A stretch of DNA of 64,000 nt from Paramuribaculum sp. (GTDB lineage: Bacteria; Bacteroidota; Bacteroidia; Bacteroidales; Muribaculaceae): NCBI GenBank assembly GCA_022511125.1, contig JAFLSD010000001.1, positions 410,273-474,272 on the forward strand, given 5' to 3'. Positions 26,739 to 34,877 of this stretch are shown here, piece by piece. Position numbers and translations under genes: made by a program. Below the pieces are notes generated by a model that was not told the DNA's origin, did no database searches, and worked only from the letters and a program-made list of their open reading frames with translations. Position 1 is the stretch's first letter. Each line of letters starts with the position of its first letter.

Positions 26739-27665
26739 ATGAAAAAATTATTCTTAGCAGCCGGCGTGGCAGCTCTCCTCTGTGGGATTACTTCCTGCCA
26801 GAATTCCGAAAAGGGTGCCGACAATTTGACTACTTATGAAGATTCATTAGCCTATTATATGGGTTATTCCCAAGGTGGTATGATAGGTCAGCAGATCGAC
26901 CAGATGATGTCGCCTGAAGAAAAAGCGCGCTTCGACAAAAAGAAATTCCTGAAAGGTCTGAAAGAGATGTTAATGACGGATACAGCCAATATGGATTACC
27001 TGGAAGGTGTTGGTCTCGGTCTGAATATGGCCATGCAACTCGGTTCTATGCAGCGTCAGGGTGTTGATATCGACCGTAAGGTGATCTACAAGGAGTTTGC
27101 TAAAGCCTTTATGGCCGACACTCTTAACCAGATGGATCTTCAGATGGCAGTAGGAACATTCCAGAGACTCATGATGGAAAGCCGCGACCGTCAGAAAGCT
27201 CTTCAGGAAGAAAAAGAACGCGAAGGCAGAAAAGCGCAGGCTGCTGAAAACATCAAGAAAGGCGAGGAATTCGTAAAGAAAGCCAAAGAAGCTGATCCTG
27301 AAATCAAAACCACAGCCAGCGGTCTTTCATATAAAGTTCTGAAGCAGGGTACTGGTCCGACAATCACAGAGAACGACATTGCAAAAGTGCATTATACCGG
27401 TAAACTTATCGATGGCACAGAATTCGACAGCTCAATCAAACGCGGAGAACCGTTGGATTTCAAAACTTCACAGGTTGTTCCCGGCTTTGCCGAAGCTCTG
27501 AAAATGATGAACAAGGGATCGAAATATGAGATTTATCTTCCGTCATCGCTTGCTTACGGTGACAACGACACGGGCGGTATCATCCCTCCGGGATCTACTT
27601 TGATCTTCACTTTGGAAATTATCGATGTGACTCCTGAAACAACAGGCGCAGAGAAAACTAAATAA
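26739..27665 (+). CDS. FKBP-type peptidyl-prolyl isomerase lipoprotein
   Basis: Envelope proline isomerase of 308 aa. The N-terminus has a lipobox (CGITSCQ, lipidated Cys20), so it is probably anchored in the periplasm or outer membrane. A long helical N-terminal region with charged, repeat-like Lys/Glu segments leads to the FKBP domain at about 195-300, containing AKVHYTGKLIDGTEFDSS and VVPGFAEALKMM. It is the second gene of the FKBP operon and is followed by a hairpin terminator. Confidence 0.92.
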   Translation: MKKLFLAAGVAALLCGITSCQNSEKGADNLTTYEDSLAYYMGYSQGGMIGQQIDQMMSPEEKARFDKKKFLKGLKEMLMTDTANMDYLEGVGLGLNMAMQLGSMQRQGVDIDRKVIYKEFAKAFMADTLNQMDLQMAVGTFQRLMMESRDRQKALQEEKEREGRKAQAAENIKKGEEFVKKAKEADPEIKTTASGLSYKVLKQGTGPTITENDIAKVHYTGKLIDGTEFDSSIKRGEPLDFKTSQVVPGFAEALKMMNKGSKYEIYLPSSLAYGDNDTGGIIPPGSTLIFTLEIIDVTPETTGAEKTK

Positions 27666-27693
27666 GAAATAATCCCAATTATTCTCAACTCCA

Positions 27694-27730
27694 GGGTTGT
27701 CGCTACCGTGAGGTAAAGGCAACCCATTTT
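27694..27730 (+). terminator. Rho-independent terminator after the FKBP operon
   Basis: GGGTTGTC (27694-27701) pairs with GGCAACCC (27718-27725) as an 8-bp stem with one G-U pair, followed by ATTTTTATT. It lies about 30 nt past the stop codon. Confidence 0.7.
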
Positions 27731-27768
27731 TATTGAAAAATTTTTTTTATTACTTTTTTGATTAAAAA

Positions 27769-27800
27769 TTTGGCGGAATCAAAAAAGGATATTAACTTTG
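27769..27800 (+). promoter_or_regulatory. Promoter of tRNA-Asp
   Basis: TTTG (27769-27772), a 20-nt spacer and TAACTTTG (27793-27800) are a full match to the Bacteroidetes promoter consensus, about 49 nt upstream of the tRNA. Confidence 0.75.
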
Positions 27801-27848
27801 CAGTCGCAAAAGCGCCAAAAACGCCGATGCACTCTCGAAAGAGATCGA

Positions 27849-27922
27849 GGTGTGGTAGTTCAGCTGGTTAGAATACCTGCCTGTCACGCAGGGGGTCGCG
27901 GGTTCGAGTCCCGTCCATACCG
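27849..27922 (+). tRNA. tRNA-Asp (GTC)
   Basis: A 74-nt cloverleaf. The acceptor arms GGTGTGG and CCATACC pair over 7 bp with one G-U. The anticodon arm CCTGC-CTGTCAC-GCAGG carries anticodon GTC, and the T arm has GGTTCGAGTCC. The discriminator is G, as expected for tRNA-Asp. CCA is not encoded. It has its own promoter and stands alone. Confidence 0.96.
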
Positions 27923-28040
27923 CAGAGGAGAGAGGAGAATGAGTAATCGTTGAAAATGCTTTGCAAATTCACGTTACTCATTCTTTTTTGTGTTTATCCT
28001 TATTTTTTCTGCATATCGAAATTAAATTTGACGTTTGCTG

Positions 28041-28071
28041 TTGTAGTTGCAGGTTAAATAACGTAACTTCG
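28041..28071 (+). promoter_or_regulatory. Promoter of the polyamine dehydrogenase gene
   Basis: TTG (28041-28043), a 20-nt spacer and TAACTTCG (28064-28071) match the Bacteroidetes consensus except one base in the -7 box. The start codon follows at 28119. Confidence 0.55.
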
Positions 28072-28118
28072 CAGTGAATAATCCGTAATAATATAAATCA
28101 ATTAAAAACAAAATATAA

Positions 28119-29315
28119 ATGGCAAAAGTACTGATCATAGGAGCTGGCGGCGTAGGCACTGTGGTGGCTTACAAATGCGCTCAGAATTCGGATGTGTTCA
28201 ACGAAATAGTTCTCGCATCGCGTACCCGTTCGAAATGTGAGGCAATCGCCCGCAAAATAGGTGGCGGTAAAATCAAAACCGATTCGGTGGATGCCGACAG
28301 TGTAGATCAGTTGGTAGAATTGTTTGAAAGACATCGTCCCGATATTGTCATCAATGTTGCACTACCTTATCAGGATCTAACTATAATGGATGCCTGCCTT
28401 AAATGCGGTGTCAATTATCTTGATACAGCCAACTACGAGCCAAAAGACGAAGCTCATTTCGAATATTCCTGGCAATGGGCCTACAAGGAAAAATTTGAAC
28501 AAGCGGGATTGACTGCTATATTAGGTTGTGGATTCGACCCTGGAGTTTCTGGTATTTTCACGGCCTACGCTGCGAAACACTATTTCAAGGAGATGGAATA
28601 TCTCGACATAGTTGACTGTAACGCGGGCGACCATGGTAAAGCTTTTGCCACTAATTTCAATCCGGAAATAAATATTCGTGAAATCACCCAGAACGGACGT
28701 TATTGGGAAGATGGAAAATGGGTAAAAACCGGTCCATTGGAAATTCATAAGACCCTTACTTACCCTAATATTGGTGGACGTGAATCTTATTTGCTCTATC
28801 ATGAGGAACTCGAGAGCTTAGTGAAAAACTATCCGAGCATCAAACGCGCCCGCTTCTGGATGACTTTCGGGCAGGAATACCTTACCCATCTGCGCGTGAT
28901 TCAGAATATAGGGATGGCTCGAATAGACGAAGTGGAATATAACGGCCAGAAAATAGTGCCCCTGCAATTTCTGAAAGCCGTCCTTCCAAATCCTCAGGAT
29001 CTGGGCGAAAATTATCATGGAGAAACTTCGATAGGCTGCCGTATATCGGGAATAGACAAAGAAGGAAAGCATCTTACATACTACATTTACAACAATTGCA
29101 GTCATGAAGAAGCTTACCGCGAAACCGGTATGCAGGCCGTAAGCTATACCACGGGAGTTCCTGCCATGATAGGAGCAATGATGTTCCTCAAAGGCTTGTG
29201 GAAAAAAACGGGAGTCTATAATGTGGAAGAATTCGATCCGGATCCGTTCATGGAACAGCTTCCCATTCAAGGACTTCCGTGGCATGAAAAATTCAACTTG
29301 GATCTCGAAGTCTGA
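28119..29315 (+). CDS. Carboxynorspermidine/carboxyspermidine dehydrogenase (saccharopine dehydrogenase family)
   Basis: NADPH-dependent enzyme that condenses putrescine or diaminopropane with aspartate semialdehyde to a carboxylated triamine, the alternative spermidine route of Bacteroidetes and Vibrio. The 398-aa product has the Rossmann motif IIGAGGVGTVVA, DTANYEPKDEAHFEYSWQW and GCGFDPGVSGIFTAYAAKH, blocks typical of this branch rather than true saccharopine dehydrogenase. The decarboxylase partner is not in the window. It has its own promoter; the LOG-family gene starts 17 nt later. Confidence 0.88.
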   Translation: MAKVLIIGAGGVGTVVAYKCAQNSDVFNEIVLASRTRSKCEAIARKIGGGKIKTDSVDADSVDQLVELFERHRPDIVINVALPYQDLTIMDACLKCGVNYLDTANYEPKDEAHFEYSWQWAYKEKFEQAGLTAILGCGFDPGVSGIFTAYAAKHYFKEMEYLDIVDCNAGDHGKAFATNFNPEINIREITQNGRYWEDGKWVKTGPLEIHKTLTYPNIGGRESYLLYHEELESLVKNYPSIKRARFWMTFGQEYLTHLRVIQNIGMARIDEVEYNGQKIVPLQFLKAVLPNPQDLGENYHGETSIGCRISGIDKEGKHLTYYIYNNCSHEEAYRETGMQAVSYTTGVPAMIGAMMFLKGLWKKTGVYNVEEFDPDPFMEQLPIQGLPWHEKFNLDLEV

Positions 29316-29332
29316 CAATCGTAATAGACCGC

Positions 29333-29887
29333 GTGAGCGCAGGCATGAAAAAAATATGCATTTACGGTGCTTCCAGCAACCATATAGATGACGTCTATGT
29401 CAAAGCCGCTTTTCAGACTGGCAAGCTTATAGTTACAAAAGGCTACGGGTTAGTGTGCGGCGGAGGCAGAGGGGGTCTCATGGCGGCTGCTATTGAAGGA
29501 GCTTTAAGTGCGGGAGGTCATACAACCGGTGTCCTTCCGGCCTTCATGATTGAAAAAGGATGGCATCACCCTGGATTATCCGAGACAATCGTGACCGACG
29601 ACATGCATTCACGCAAATTAACGATGGCGACCCGCAGTCAGGCCGTTATCGCTTTACCCGGAGGAGTTGGCACACTTGAGGAACTCATGGAAATAATCAC
29701 CTGGCGACAGCTTAAACTTTACAGTGGCCGAGTGGTAATACTCAATACGGAAGGTTATTATGATCCGTTGCTCGAAATGTTCCGAATGATGAAAGACAAA
29801 GGTTTCATGCGGGAGGGGAGCGGTAGCTTGTGGATCACAGCTTCCGAGCCCGAAGAAGCCATCGATTACGCCATTTCAATCAAATAG
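29333..29887 (+). CDS. LOG-family protein (TIGR00730), nucleoside 5'-monophosphate phosphoribohydrolase-like
   Basis: Rossmann-fold protein of 184 aa. It shows VCGGGRGGLMAAAIEGAL and the diagnostic PGGVGTLEELMEIITWRQL motif of the lysine-decarboxylase-like/LOG family, whose characterised members cleave N6-modified AMP to free bases. The bacterial role is usually unclear. GTG 29333 or ATG 29345 could be the start; the ATG leaves the same core. It lies between the polyamine gene and DUF4271 and is probably co-transcribed with both. Confidence 0.88.
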   Translation: MSAGMKKICIYGASSNHIDDVYVKAAFQTGKLIVTKGYGLVCGGGRGGLMAAAIEGALSAGGHTTGVLPAFMIEKGWHHPGLSETIVTDDMHSRKLTMATRSQAVIALPGGVGTLEELMEIITWRQLKLYSGRVVILNTEGYYDPLLEMFRMMKDKGFMREGSGSLWITASEPEEAIDYAISIK

Positions 29888-29896
29888 AACAACGCT

Positions 29897-30718
29897 TTGA
29901 GTACCACTCCCACCGATACATTGACCCAACTGAACGATACTGTAGCTTTGACTGACAGTATTGTTCCCGTATCGGCCGCAGACATATCTGAAGACACAGT
30001 TCCCGCTCTTACCGTTTATATTCCACAGGCTTACGAATCAGGTATCAAAGGCGAACCGCGCGTCAATCTTCCGGGTTACGATTCAGGCATCATGCTGCTT
30101 GTTCTGTTCACCTTGATTTTTGCAGCATTCAATATCCGCCAGTATTCCTCGCTTCTTAAAAGTTTCGGCCAGGATCTATGGAGCGTGAGAAACCGCGAAA
30201 ATGCATTCGATTCGCACACCTTAAACGAAACGAGAATAATCATGTCGCTCATAGCGGTGTTGTGCGTAAGCGAAGGCATAATGATGATGTGCCTGGGTCA
30301 GAGTCAGGGTTTTTTAGGTAATTCAGTGTCTTTTCTGACTCTTTTAGGCTTGACGGCAGTCGGTGGATTGCTTTATTTATTCCAATACTGTTCCTATTCG
30401 CTGGTGGGTTATACCTTCACTAACCGCAACTATGCCAATCAATGGTTAAGATGTTTCAACGCAACTCAAGCCATGTCGGGCCTCTTTTTCGTTATTCCTG
30501 CACTGGCTGTGCTATTCAATCCTTCCATGACCGGCCTGATGTGCGTGCTATGTTGCCTGATTTATATAGGGTGTCGTATTATCTTTATTATTAAGGGTTT
30601 TAGAATTTTTTATCATAATTTTTTCTCTCTTATCTACTTTATTTTGTACCTTTGCACCCTGGAAATCGTTCCTCTTGTATTGTTGTACAGGTGTCGCGAA
30701 TATCTGTCTCTATTTTAA
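29897..30718 (+). CDS. DUF4271 integral membrane protein
   Basis: A Bacteroidetes family of unknown function, 273 aa. An N-terminal Thr/Asp-rich tail of about 65 residues is followed by around seven hydrophobic segments. TTG at 29897 is the likely start, as no ATG is well placed. It directly precedes hemD, a neighbourhood common in Bacteroidales, but a link to tetrapyrroles is only suggested by position. Its 3' end contains TACCTTTG (30647-30654), a possible -7 box for hemD. Confidence 0.85.
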   Translation: MSTTPTDTLTQLNDTVALTDSIVPVSAADISEDTVPALTVYIPQAYESGIKGEPRVNLPGYDSGIMLLVLFTLIFAAFNIRQYSSLLKSFGQDLWSVRNRENAFDSHTLNETRIIMSLIAVLCVSEGIMMMCLGQSQGFLGNSVSFLTLLGLTAVGGLLYLFQYCSYSLVGYTFTNRNYANQWLRCFNATQAMSGLFFVIPALAVLFNPSMTGLMCVLCCLIYIGCRIIFIIKGFRIFYHNFFSLIYFILYLCTLEIVPLVLLYRCREYLSLF

Positions 30719-30739
30719 TATCATTCAAGGTTAAAGAGA

Positions 30740-31492
30740 GTGGAAATAAAGAAAATATTAGTATCTCAGCCGCGTCCGAGTTCTGAAAAGTCGCCGTATT
30801 TTGAAATAGCAGAAAAATACGGTGTGGAAATAGATTTCAAACCTTTCATAAAAGTGGAAGGATTGACGGCAAAAGAGTTCCGCCAGTCGAAAATTAACAT
30901 ATCCGATTTTACGGCCGTTATTTTCACTGCCCGTACAGCTATTGACCATTTTTTCCGTCTGTGCGAGGAAATGCGTATCAATATCCCCGATACGATGAAA
31001 TATTTCTGTACTACTGAATCTATAGCCCTATATCTTCAGAAATATACAGTCTACAGAAAGCGCAAAATATTCCACGGTACGACCGGCAAACTTGAAGAAC
31101 TTCTTCCTTTTCTTCAAAAACACAATAAAGAAAAAGTGCTTTATGCCATCAGCGATGTTCATAAGGATGAAACCAACGTGCTCGATGATCATAAAATCAA
31201 ATATACAAAAGCCGTGATGTACCGCACGGTAAGCACTAAATTCAATCCCGACGAACCGTTCGACTATGACATGCTGCTATTTTTCAGTCCGAGCGGAATA
31301 GACTCTCTTCTTAAAAATTTTCCTGATTTCAAGCAAGGCGACATCAGGATAGGTTGTTTCGGTTCGAGCACAGCAAAAGCGGTGAAAGAAGCAGGGCTAC
31401 GTCTCGACTTGGAAGCGCCGTCGCCCAATGCACCGTCGATGACGGCCGCTCTCGACAACTATCTTAAGGAAAATCGCGCGAAAGAAAATTAA
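30740..31492 (+). CDS. hemD: Uroporphyrinogen-III synthase
   Basis: Cyclises hydroxymethylbilane to uroporphyrinogen III in tetrapyrrole synthesis. The 250-aa product belongs to the low-identity HemD family. It starts with KKILVSQPRP and carries VIFTARTAIDHFF, VLYAISDVHKDE, LLFFSPSGIDSLLKNF and IGCFGSSTAKAVKEAGL, the last two being the most conserved HemD blocks. GTG 30740 begins the conserved N-terminal strand. Downstream are rnpA, yidD and tatD. Confidence 0.9.
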   Translation: MEIKKILVSQPRPSSEKSPYFEIAEKYGVEIDFKPFIKVEGLTAKEFRQSKINISDFTAVIFTARTAIDHFFRLCEEMRINIPDTMKYFCTTESIALYLQKYTVYRKRKIFHGTTGKLEELLPFLQKHNKEKVLYAISDVHKDETNVLDDHKIKYTKAVMYRTVSTKFNPDEPFDYDMLLFFSPSGIDSLLKNFPDFKQGDIRIGCFGSSTAKAVKEAGLRLDLEAPSPNAPSMTAALDNYLKENRAKEN

Positions 31493-31507
31493 TCATAGTA
31501 AAGTAGG

Positions 31508-31921
31508 TTGCATAAATTCAGTCTAAATAAAAGACAACGTCTATGTAGCCAAATTGCTATCGACCGATTGTTTTTATCCTCCCGTCAAACAGAGGGAGAA
31601 AGTGGTCATACTGTGGCTTATCCATGGAGAGCAGTATGGTATAGGGATGATTCCCGTGAGGAAACAGGTACGAAAATACTTATTTCCGTGCCTAAAAAGA
31701 AATTGAAACATGCCGTCGACCGAGTGAAAATGCGCCGTAGATGCCGCGAAGCTTACAGATTCCGCCAATTTTCTATTCAAAAAGATTTAAAACTCGATAT
31801 AGCTTTCATTTATATAGGTAACGGTCTGACTGATTTTACCTCTTCGCATGACAGCATTGGTAAAATATTGAACAATATCAATAAAAAACTTCTTTCCTCT
31901 TTAGATAAAGATGAAAAATAA
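31508..31921 (+). CDS. rnpA: Ribonuclease P protein component
   Basis: Protein subunit of RNase P, which matures tRNA 5' ends. The 137-aa product has the [20 protein letters not shown]-terminus and the RNR-type basic motif in the form [27 protein letters not shown] is the conserved strand before it. TTG at 31508 restores the family N-terminus. It overlaps yidD by 11 nt, the common rnpA-yidD coupling. Confidence 0.95.
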   Translation: MHKFSLNKRQRLCSQIAIDRLFLSSRQTEGESGHTVAYPWRAVWYRDDSREETGTKILISVPKKKLKHAVDRVKMRRRCREAYRFRQFSIQKDLKLDIAFIYIGNGLTDFTSSHDSIGKILNNINKKLLSSLDKDEK

Positions 31922-32147
31922 TCCTTTCGTAAATATATTTTCTCATCTTATTATTTTTCCGGTAAGAATATATCAGATCGTAATTTCACCCTTACTTCCA
32001 GCTTCATGCCGATTTTATCCCACATGTAGCCAATACACTATAGAAGCCGTAAAAAAGCACGGACCTCTTAAAGGAAGCTATTATGCAATAAAAAGAATAC
32101 TCCGCTGCCATCCATGGGGAGGGAGCGGATATGACCCTGTTCCTTAA
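31911..32147 (+). CDS. yidD: Membrane protein insertion efficiency factor YidD
   Basis: Small membrane-associated protein that assists YidC-dependent insertion. The 78-aa product has the DUF37/YidD hallmarks, [20 protein letters not shown] with Cys33 and Cys39, [10 protein letters not shown], and the C-terminal [14 protein letters not shown]. The start lies inside the rnpA 3' end, with an 11-nt overlap. Confidence 0.96.
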   Translation: MKNNPFVNIFSHLIIFPVRIYQIVISPLLPASCRFYPTCSQYTIEAVKKHGPLKGSYYAIKRILRCHPWGGSGYDPVP

Positions 32148-32152
32148 ACAAT

Positions 32153-32758
32153 ATGTTAAGAGACTGTCATACCCATAATCTTGCATCTACCGACGGAATA
32201 ATAAGTGTAAATCCGGATTTCAACGATTTCAAACCTAATAAAAATTATTCGTGCGGTATCCACCCATGGACTACTCATCAGATCGAAAATGAATCCACTC
32301 TTTTCGATCAATTAGAAAAAACCTGTTCAGAAAAGAAAATAATAGCTTTGGGAGAAGCCGGCCTTGATCGTCTGCGCGGTCTTCCACTTTCAGCTCAAAT
32401 AAATATTTTTATAAAACAAATAGAGTTGAGCGAAAAATACGAATTACCCATTATTTTACATTGCGTAAAAGCTTCTTCCGAACTATTGCAACTGAAGAAA
32501 AAATTCAATCCCCGACAACCATGGATATTTCACGGTTTTAGAGGTGGATTCATAAATGCACGCCAACTTGCGAATGCAGGATTATATTTATCGATAGGAG
32601 AAAAATTCAATCGTGACGGAATAAAAGGTATTCCTGACGACAAATTGCTTGTAGAAACTGACGAAAGCCAACTTTCAATCGAAGAAATTGCCGCGCGTAT
32701 CGGTCCCGACACCTTAAAAATATCTACATACAATCTTAATAATTTGTTGAATAACTAA
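32153..32758 (+). CDS. TatD-family metal-dependent hydrolase (short form)
   Basis: TIM-barrel hydrolase related to TatD DNases. The 201-aa product has the N-terminal metal motif DCHTHN, IALGEAGLDR, a PIILHCVKA strand, WIFHGFRGG and the C-terminal VETDES aspartate. TatD proteins usually have about 255-265 residues; this Bacteroidetes type is shorter and lacks part of the barrel. It follows yidD by 5 nt. The gene is visibly AT-richer than the genes before it. Confidence 0.88.
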   Translation: MLRDCHTHNLASTDGIISVNPDFNDFKPNKNYSCGIHPWTTHQIENESTLFDQLEKTCSEKKIIALGEAGLDRLRGLPLSAQINIFIKQIELSEKYELPIILHCVKASSELLQLKKKFNPRQPWIFHGFRGGFINARQLANAGLYLSIGEKFNRDGIKGIPDDKLLVETDESQLSIEEIAARIGPDTLKISTYNLNNLLNN

Positions 32759-32833
32759 GAAGCGTAAAATTGCGGGTTCTAATTCCAATGATTAATTTTG
32801 CGTCAATCTAATTTTTCTAAAGCTTCAATAAAT

Positions 32834-33487
32834 ATGGAAATAATTAATTTTGATAAAATTCCTTCCATAGTAAGTCAATATATGGCGGAATTGAGAGATA
32901 TTGAAATTCAAAAAGATCCTATGAAATTTCGTCGCAATCTCGAACGAATCGGCCAGATAATGGCATTTGAAATAAGCAAGACAATCAATTATAAGTCAGT
33001 ATCCATAACCACTCCTTTAGGTAAATCCGAATGTAAGACTATAGCTGATTCCATAGTCCTTGCAACTATATTCCGTGCCGGTCTTCCTTTTCATCAGGGA
33101 TTTCTTTCTTATTTCGACTATGCCCAGAATGCATTCGTTTCCGCTTATAGAAAATATAAAGAAAAAGAAAATTTCGATGTTTTTATAGAATATATAGCTT
33201 CACCTAAACTGGATGGTAAGACTCTCGTCATAGCTGATCCTATGTTAGCTACAGGTGCTTCAATGGAACTAAGTTATCGTGCTCTTCTCACCAAGGGAAC
33301 TCCCGATAAAATTCATATAGCTTCTGTCATAGCGTCAGAGACAGCTGTGGATTATATAAAAACTACATTTCCATCAGAAAAAACTACTCTTTGGGTAGGT
33401 GCTATCGATAAAGAAATTGACAGCCATTCATATATTGTTCCGGGATTAGGCGACGCAGGTGATCTTGCATTCGGTGTAAAAGAATGA
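32834..33487 (+). CDS. upp: Uracil phosphoribosyltransferase
   Basis: Converts uracil and PRPP to UMP. The 217-aa product has the type I PRTase PRPP motif LVIADPMLATGASM and the uracil-binding C-terminal region YIVPGLGDAGDLAFG. An upstream start at 32798 would add 12 non-conserved residues, so ATG 32834 is chosen. It ends a run from DUF4271. The 416-bp AT-rich region that follows isolates it from nadA. Confidence 0.94.
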   Translation: MEIINFDKIPSIVSQYMAELRDIEIQKDPMKFRRNLERIGQIMAFEISKTINYKSVSITTPLGKSECKTIADSIVLATIFRAGLPFHQGFLSYFDYAQNAFVSAYRKYKEKENFDVFIEYIASPKLDGKTLVIADPMLATGASMELSYRALLTKGTPDKIHIASVIASETAVDYIKTTFPSEKTTLWVGAIDKEIDSHSYIVPGLGDAGDLAFGVKE

Positions 33488-33903
33488 TTTACAAACTATT
33501 ATTATTGTAAATAACAATGTTAATAACTATAATAAAACAAACATTCAACTTTTTATAAAACCATTTGCAATAATACGGGATATTTTCATATAACATTAAT
33601 ATCCCAAAACAATCAAATTTTCATCGAGGATAATAAAACATTTATCTACCCATTTTTAAGCAATATTAAAATGAAATAAGACCTAAAGTTATTAACTTTG
33701 CAAATTATAAACATCATGTTAATAACTATATTAAATAATTGAAAATCAAAATATACAGATGTAAATAAACTATCAATAAGAATATGATGCCAAACAATAA
33801 CACTGAATTCCAATATATAGCGGATAAAGTTATTATCAAAACTTACATCGGTTAATATTCTTATTAATTTTTTATTTTTAAAACTTAAACAAATAAAAAT
33901 ATA
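33488..33903 (+). other. AT-rich intergenic region and possible structured nadA leader
   Basis: A 416-bp region with no gene. It holds a -7 box at 33693-33700, giving a leader of about 200 nt. The 15-mer ATGTTAATAACTATA occurs at 33517-33531 and 33716-33730, and the motif GTTAATAAC occurs inverted at 33688-33696. A perfect 11-bp inverted pair (33775-33785 with 33855-33865) is followed by a T-rich run at 33868-33879. A crossing pair (33758-33764 GATGTAA with 33843-33849 TTACATC) could form an alternative fold. No known riboswitch class was recognised. Confidence 0.4.
33693..33700 (+). promoter_or_regulatory. Probable -7 box of nadA
   Basis: TAACTTTG, a perfect TAnnTTTG, about 204 nt upstream of the nadA ATG. 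It overlaps an inverted GTTATTAAC motif at 33688-33696. No clear -33 TTG. Confidence 0.45.
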
Positions 33904-34860
33904 ATGAGTGTGGAAAAGGAGTCACCTGAAAGATTGAAAAAAGAGATAGAACTTCTCAAAAAAGAAAGAGGAGCTGTCATTATGGCTCATTATTATCAGA
34001 CAGGTGATATACAGGATATAGCCGATTATATAGGCGATTCGCTGGCATTGGCTCGGATAGCATCTCAGGTTAAGGAAAAGGTTATAGTGGTTTGTGGAGT
34101 TCATTTCATGGGTGAAACGGCTAAAATACTTTGTTCGGAAAAAACCGTACTGGTGCCTGACACTGATGCAGGTTGTTCGCTTGCCGACAGTTGTCCGGCC
34201 GATGAATTTGAAAAGTTCGTTAATGAACACCCCGACCATACAGTGATAAGTTATGTCAATACCACGGCTGCTGTAAAAGCTCTTACCGATGTGGTGGTGA
34301 CTTCAGGAAACGCGCGTGAGATAGTGGAAACTTTCCCTAAGGAAGAAAAAATCATTTTCGGTCCCGACCGCAATCTTGGAAACTATATAAACGGAATAAC
34401 GGGCAGGAAGATGCTTCTTTGGGACGGTGCTTGCCATGTACATGAACAGTTCTCTTTGGAAAAAACACTTAAATTGAAAAAAGAACACCCCGATGCGAAG
34501 GTGCTTGTTCATCCGGAATGTAAAAAGCCCATGCAGCTCATAGCCGATAAGATAGGTTCGACAGCCGTGTTGCTAAAATATGCGGGCGAAAGTGATGCAG
34601 AAAAATTCATAGTAGCCACTGAGAGCGGTATCCTCCATCAGATGCAGAAAGAATATCCGCACAAGATTTTTATTCCCGCTCCTCCTTCCGATTCTACTTG
34701 CGCTTGCAACGAATGCAGTTTTATGAAACTCAATACTCTTGAAAAATTGCGTGATTGCCTTAAAAATATGAGTCCTGAGATAATTGTGGACGAAAAAATA
34801 ATTGAAAAGGCGCGTCGACCCATAGAAAAAATGCTCGAACTTTCAGAAAAAATAAAATAG
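33904..34860 (+). CDS. nadA: Quinolinate synthase
   Basis: [4Fe-4S] enzyme that condenses iminoaspartate (from NadB) with dihydroxyacetone phosphate to quinolinate. The 318-aa product has [35 protein letters not shown], the [11 protein letters not shown] cysteine and the C-terminal CACNEC cluster; three of these cysteines would ligate the cluster. It starts after a 200-nt AT-rich leader and is followed by leuS after 17 nt. Confidence 0.96.
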   Translation: MSVEKESPERLKKEIELLKKERGAVIMAHYYQTGDIQDIADYIGDSLALARIASQVKEKVIVVCGVHFMGETAKILCSEKTVLVPDTDAGCSLADSCPADEFEKFVNEHPDHTVISYVNTTAAVKALTDVVVTSGNAREIVETFPKEEKIIFGPDRNLGNYINGITGRKMLLWDGACHVHEQFSLEKTLKLKKEHPDAKVLVHPECKKPMQLIADKIGSTAVLLKYAGESDAEKFIVATESGILHQMQKEYPHKIFIPAPPSDSTCACNECSFMKLNTLEKLRDCLKNMSPEIIVDEKIIEKARRPIEKMLELSEKIK

Positions 34861-34877
34861 TAATTTATTATATAGAA

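Noticed and set aside
33488-33903. Replication origin in the AT-rich region before nadA
   Set aside because: No dnaA gene and no cluster of DnaA boxes (TTATCCACA-like) was found. AT-richness alone is not enough.
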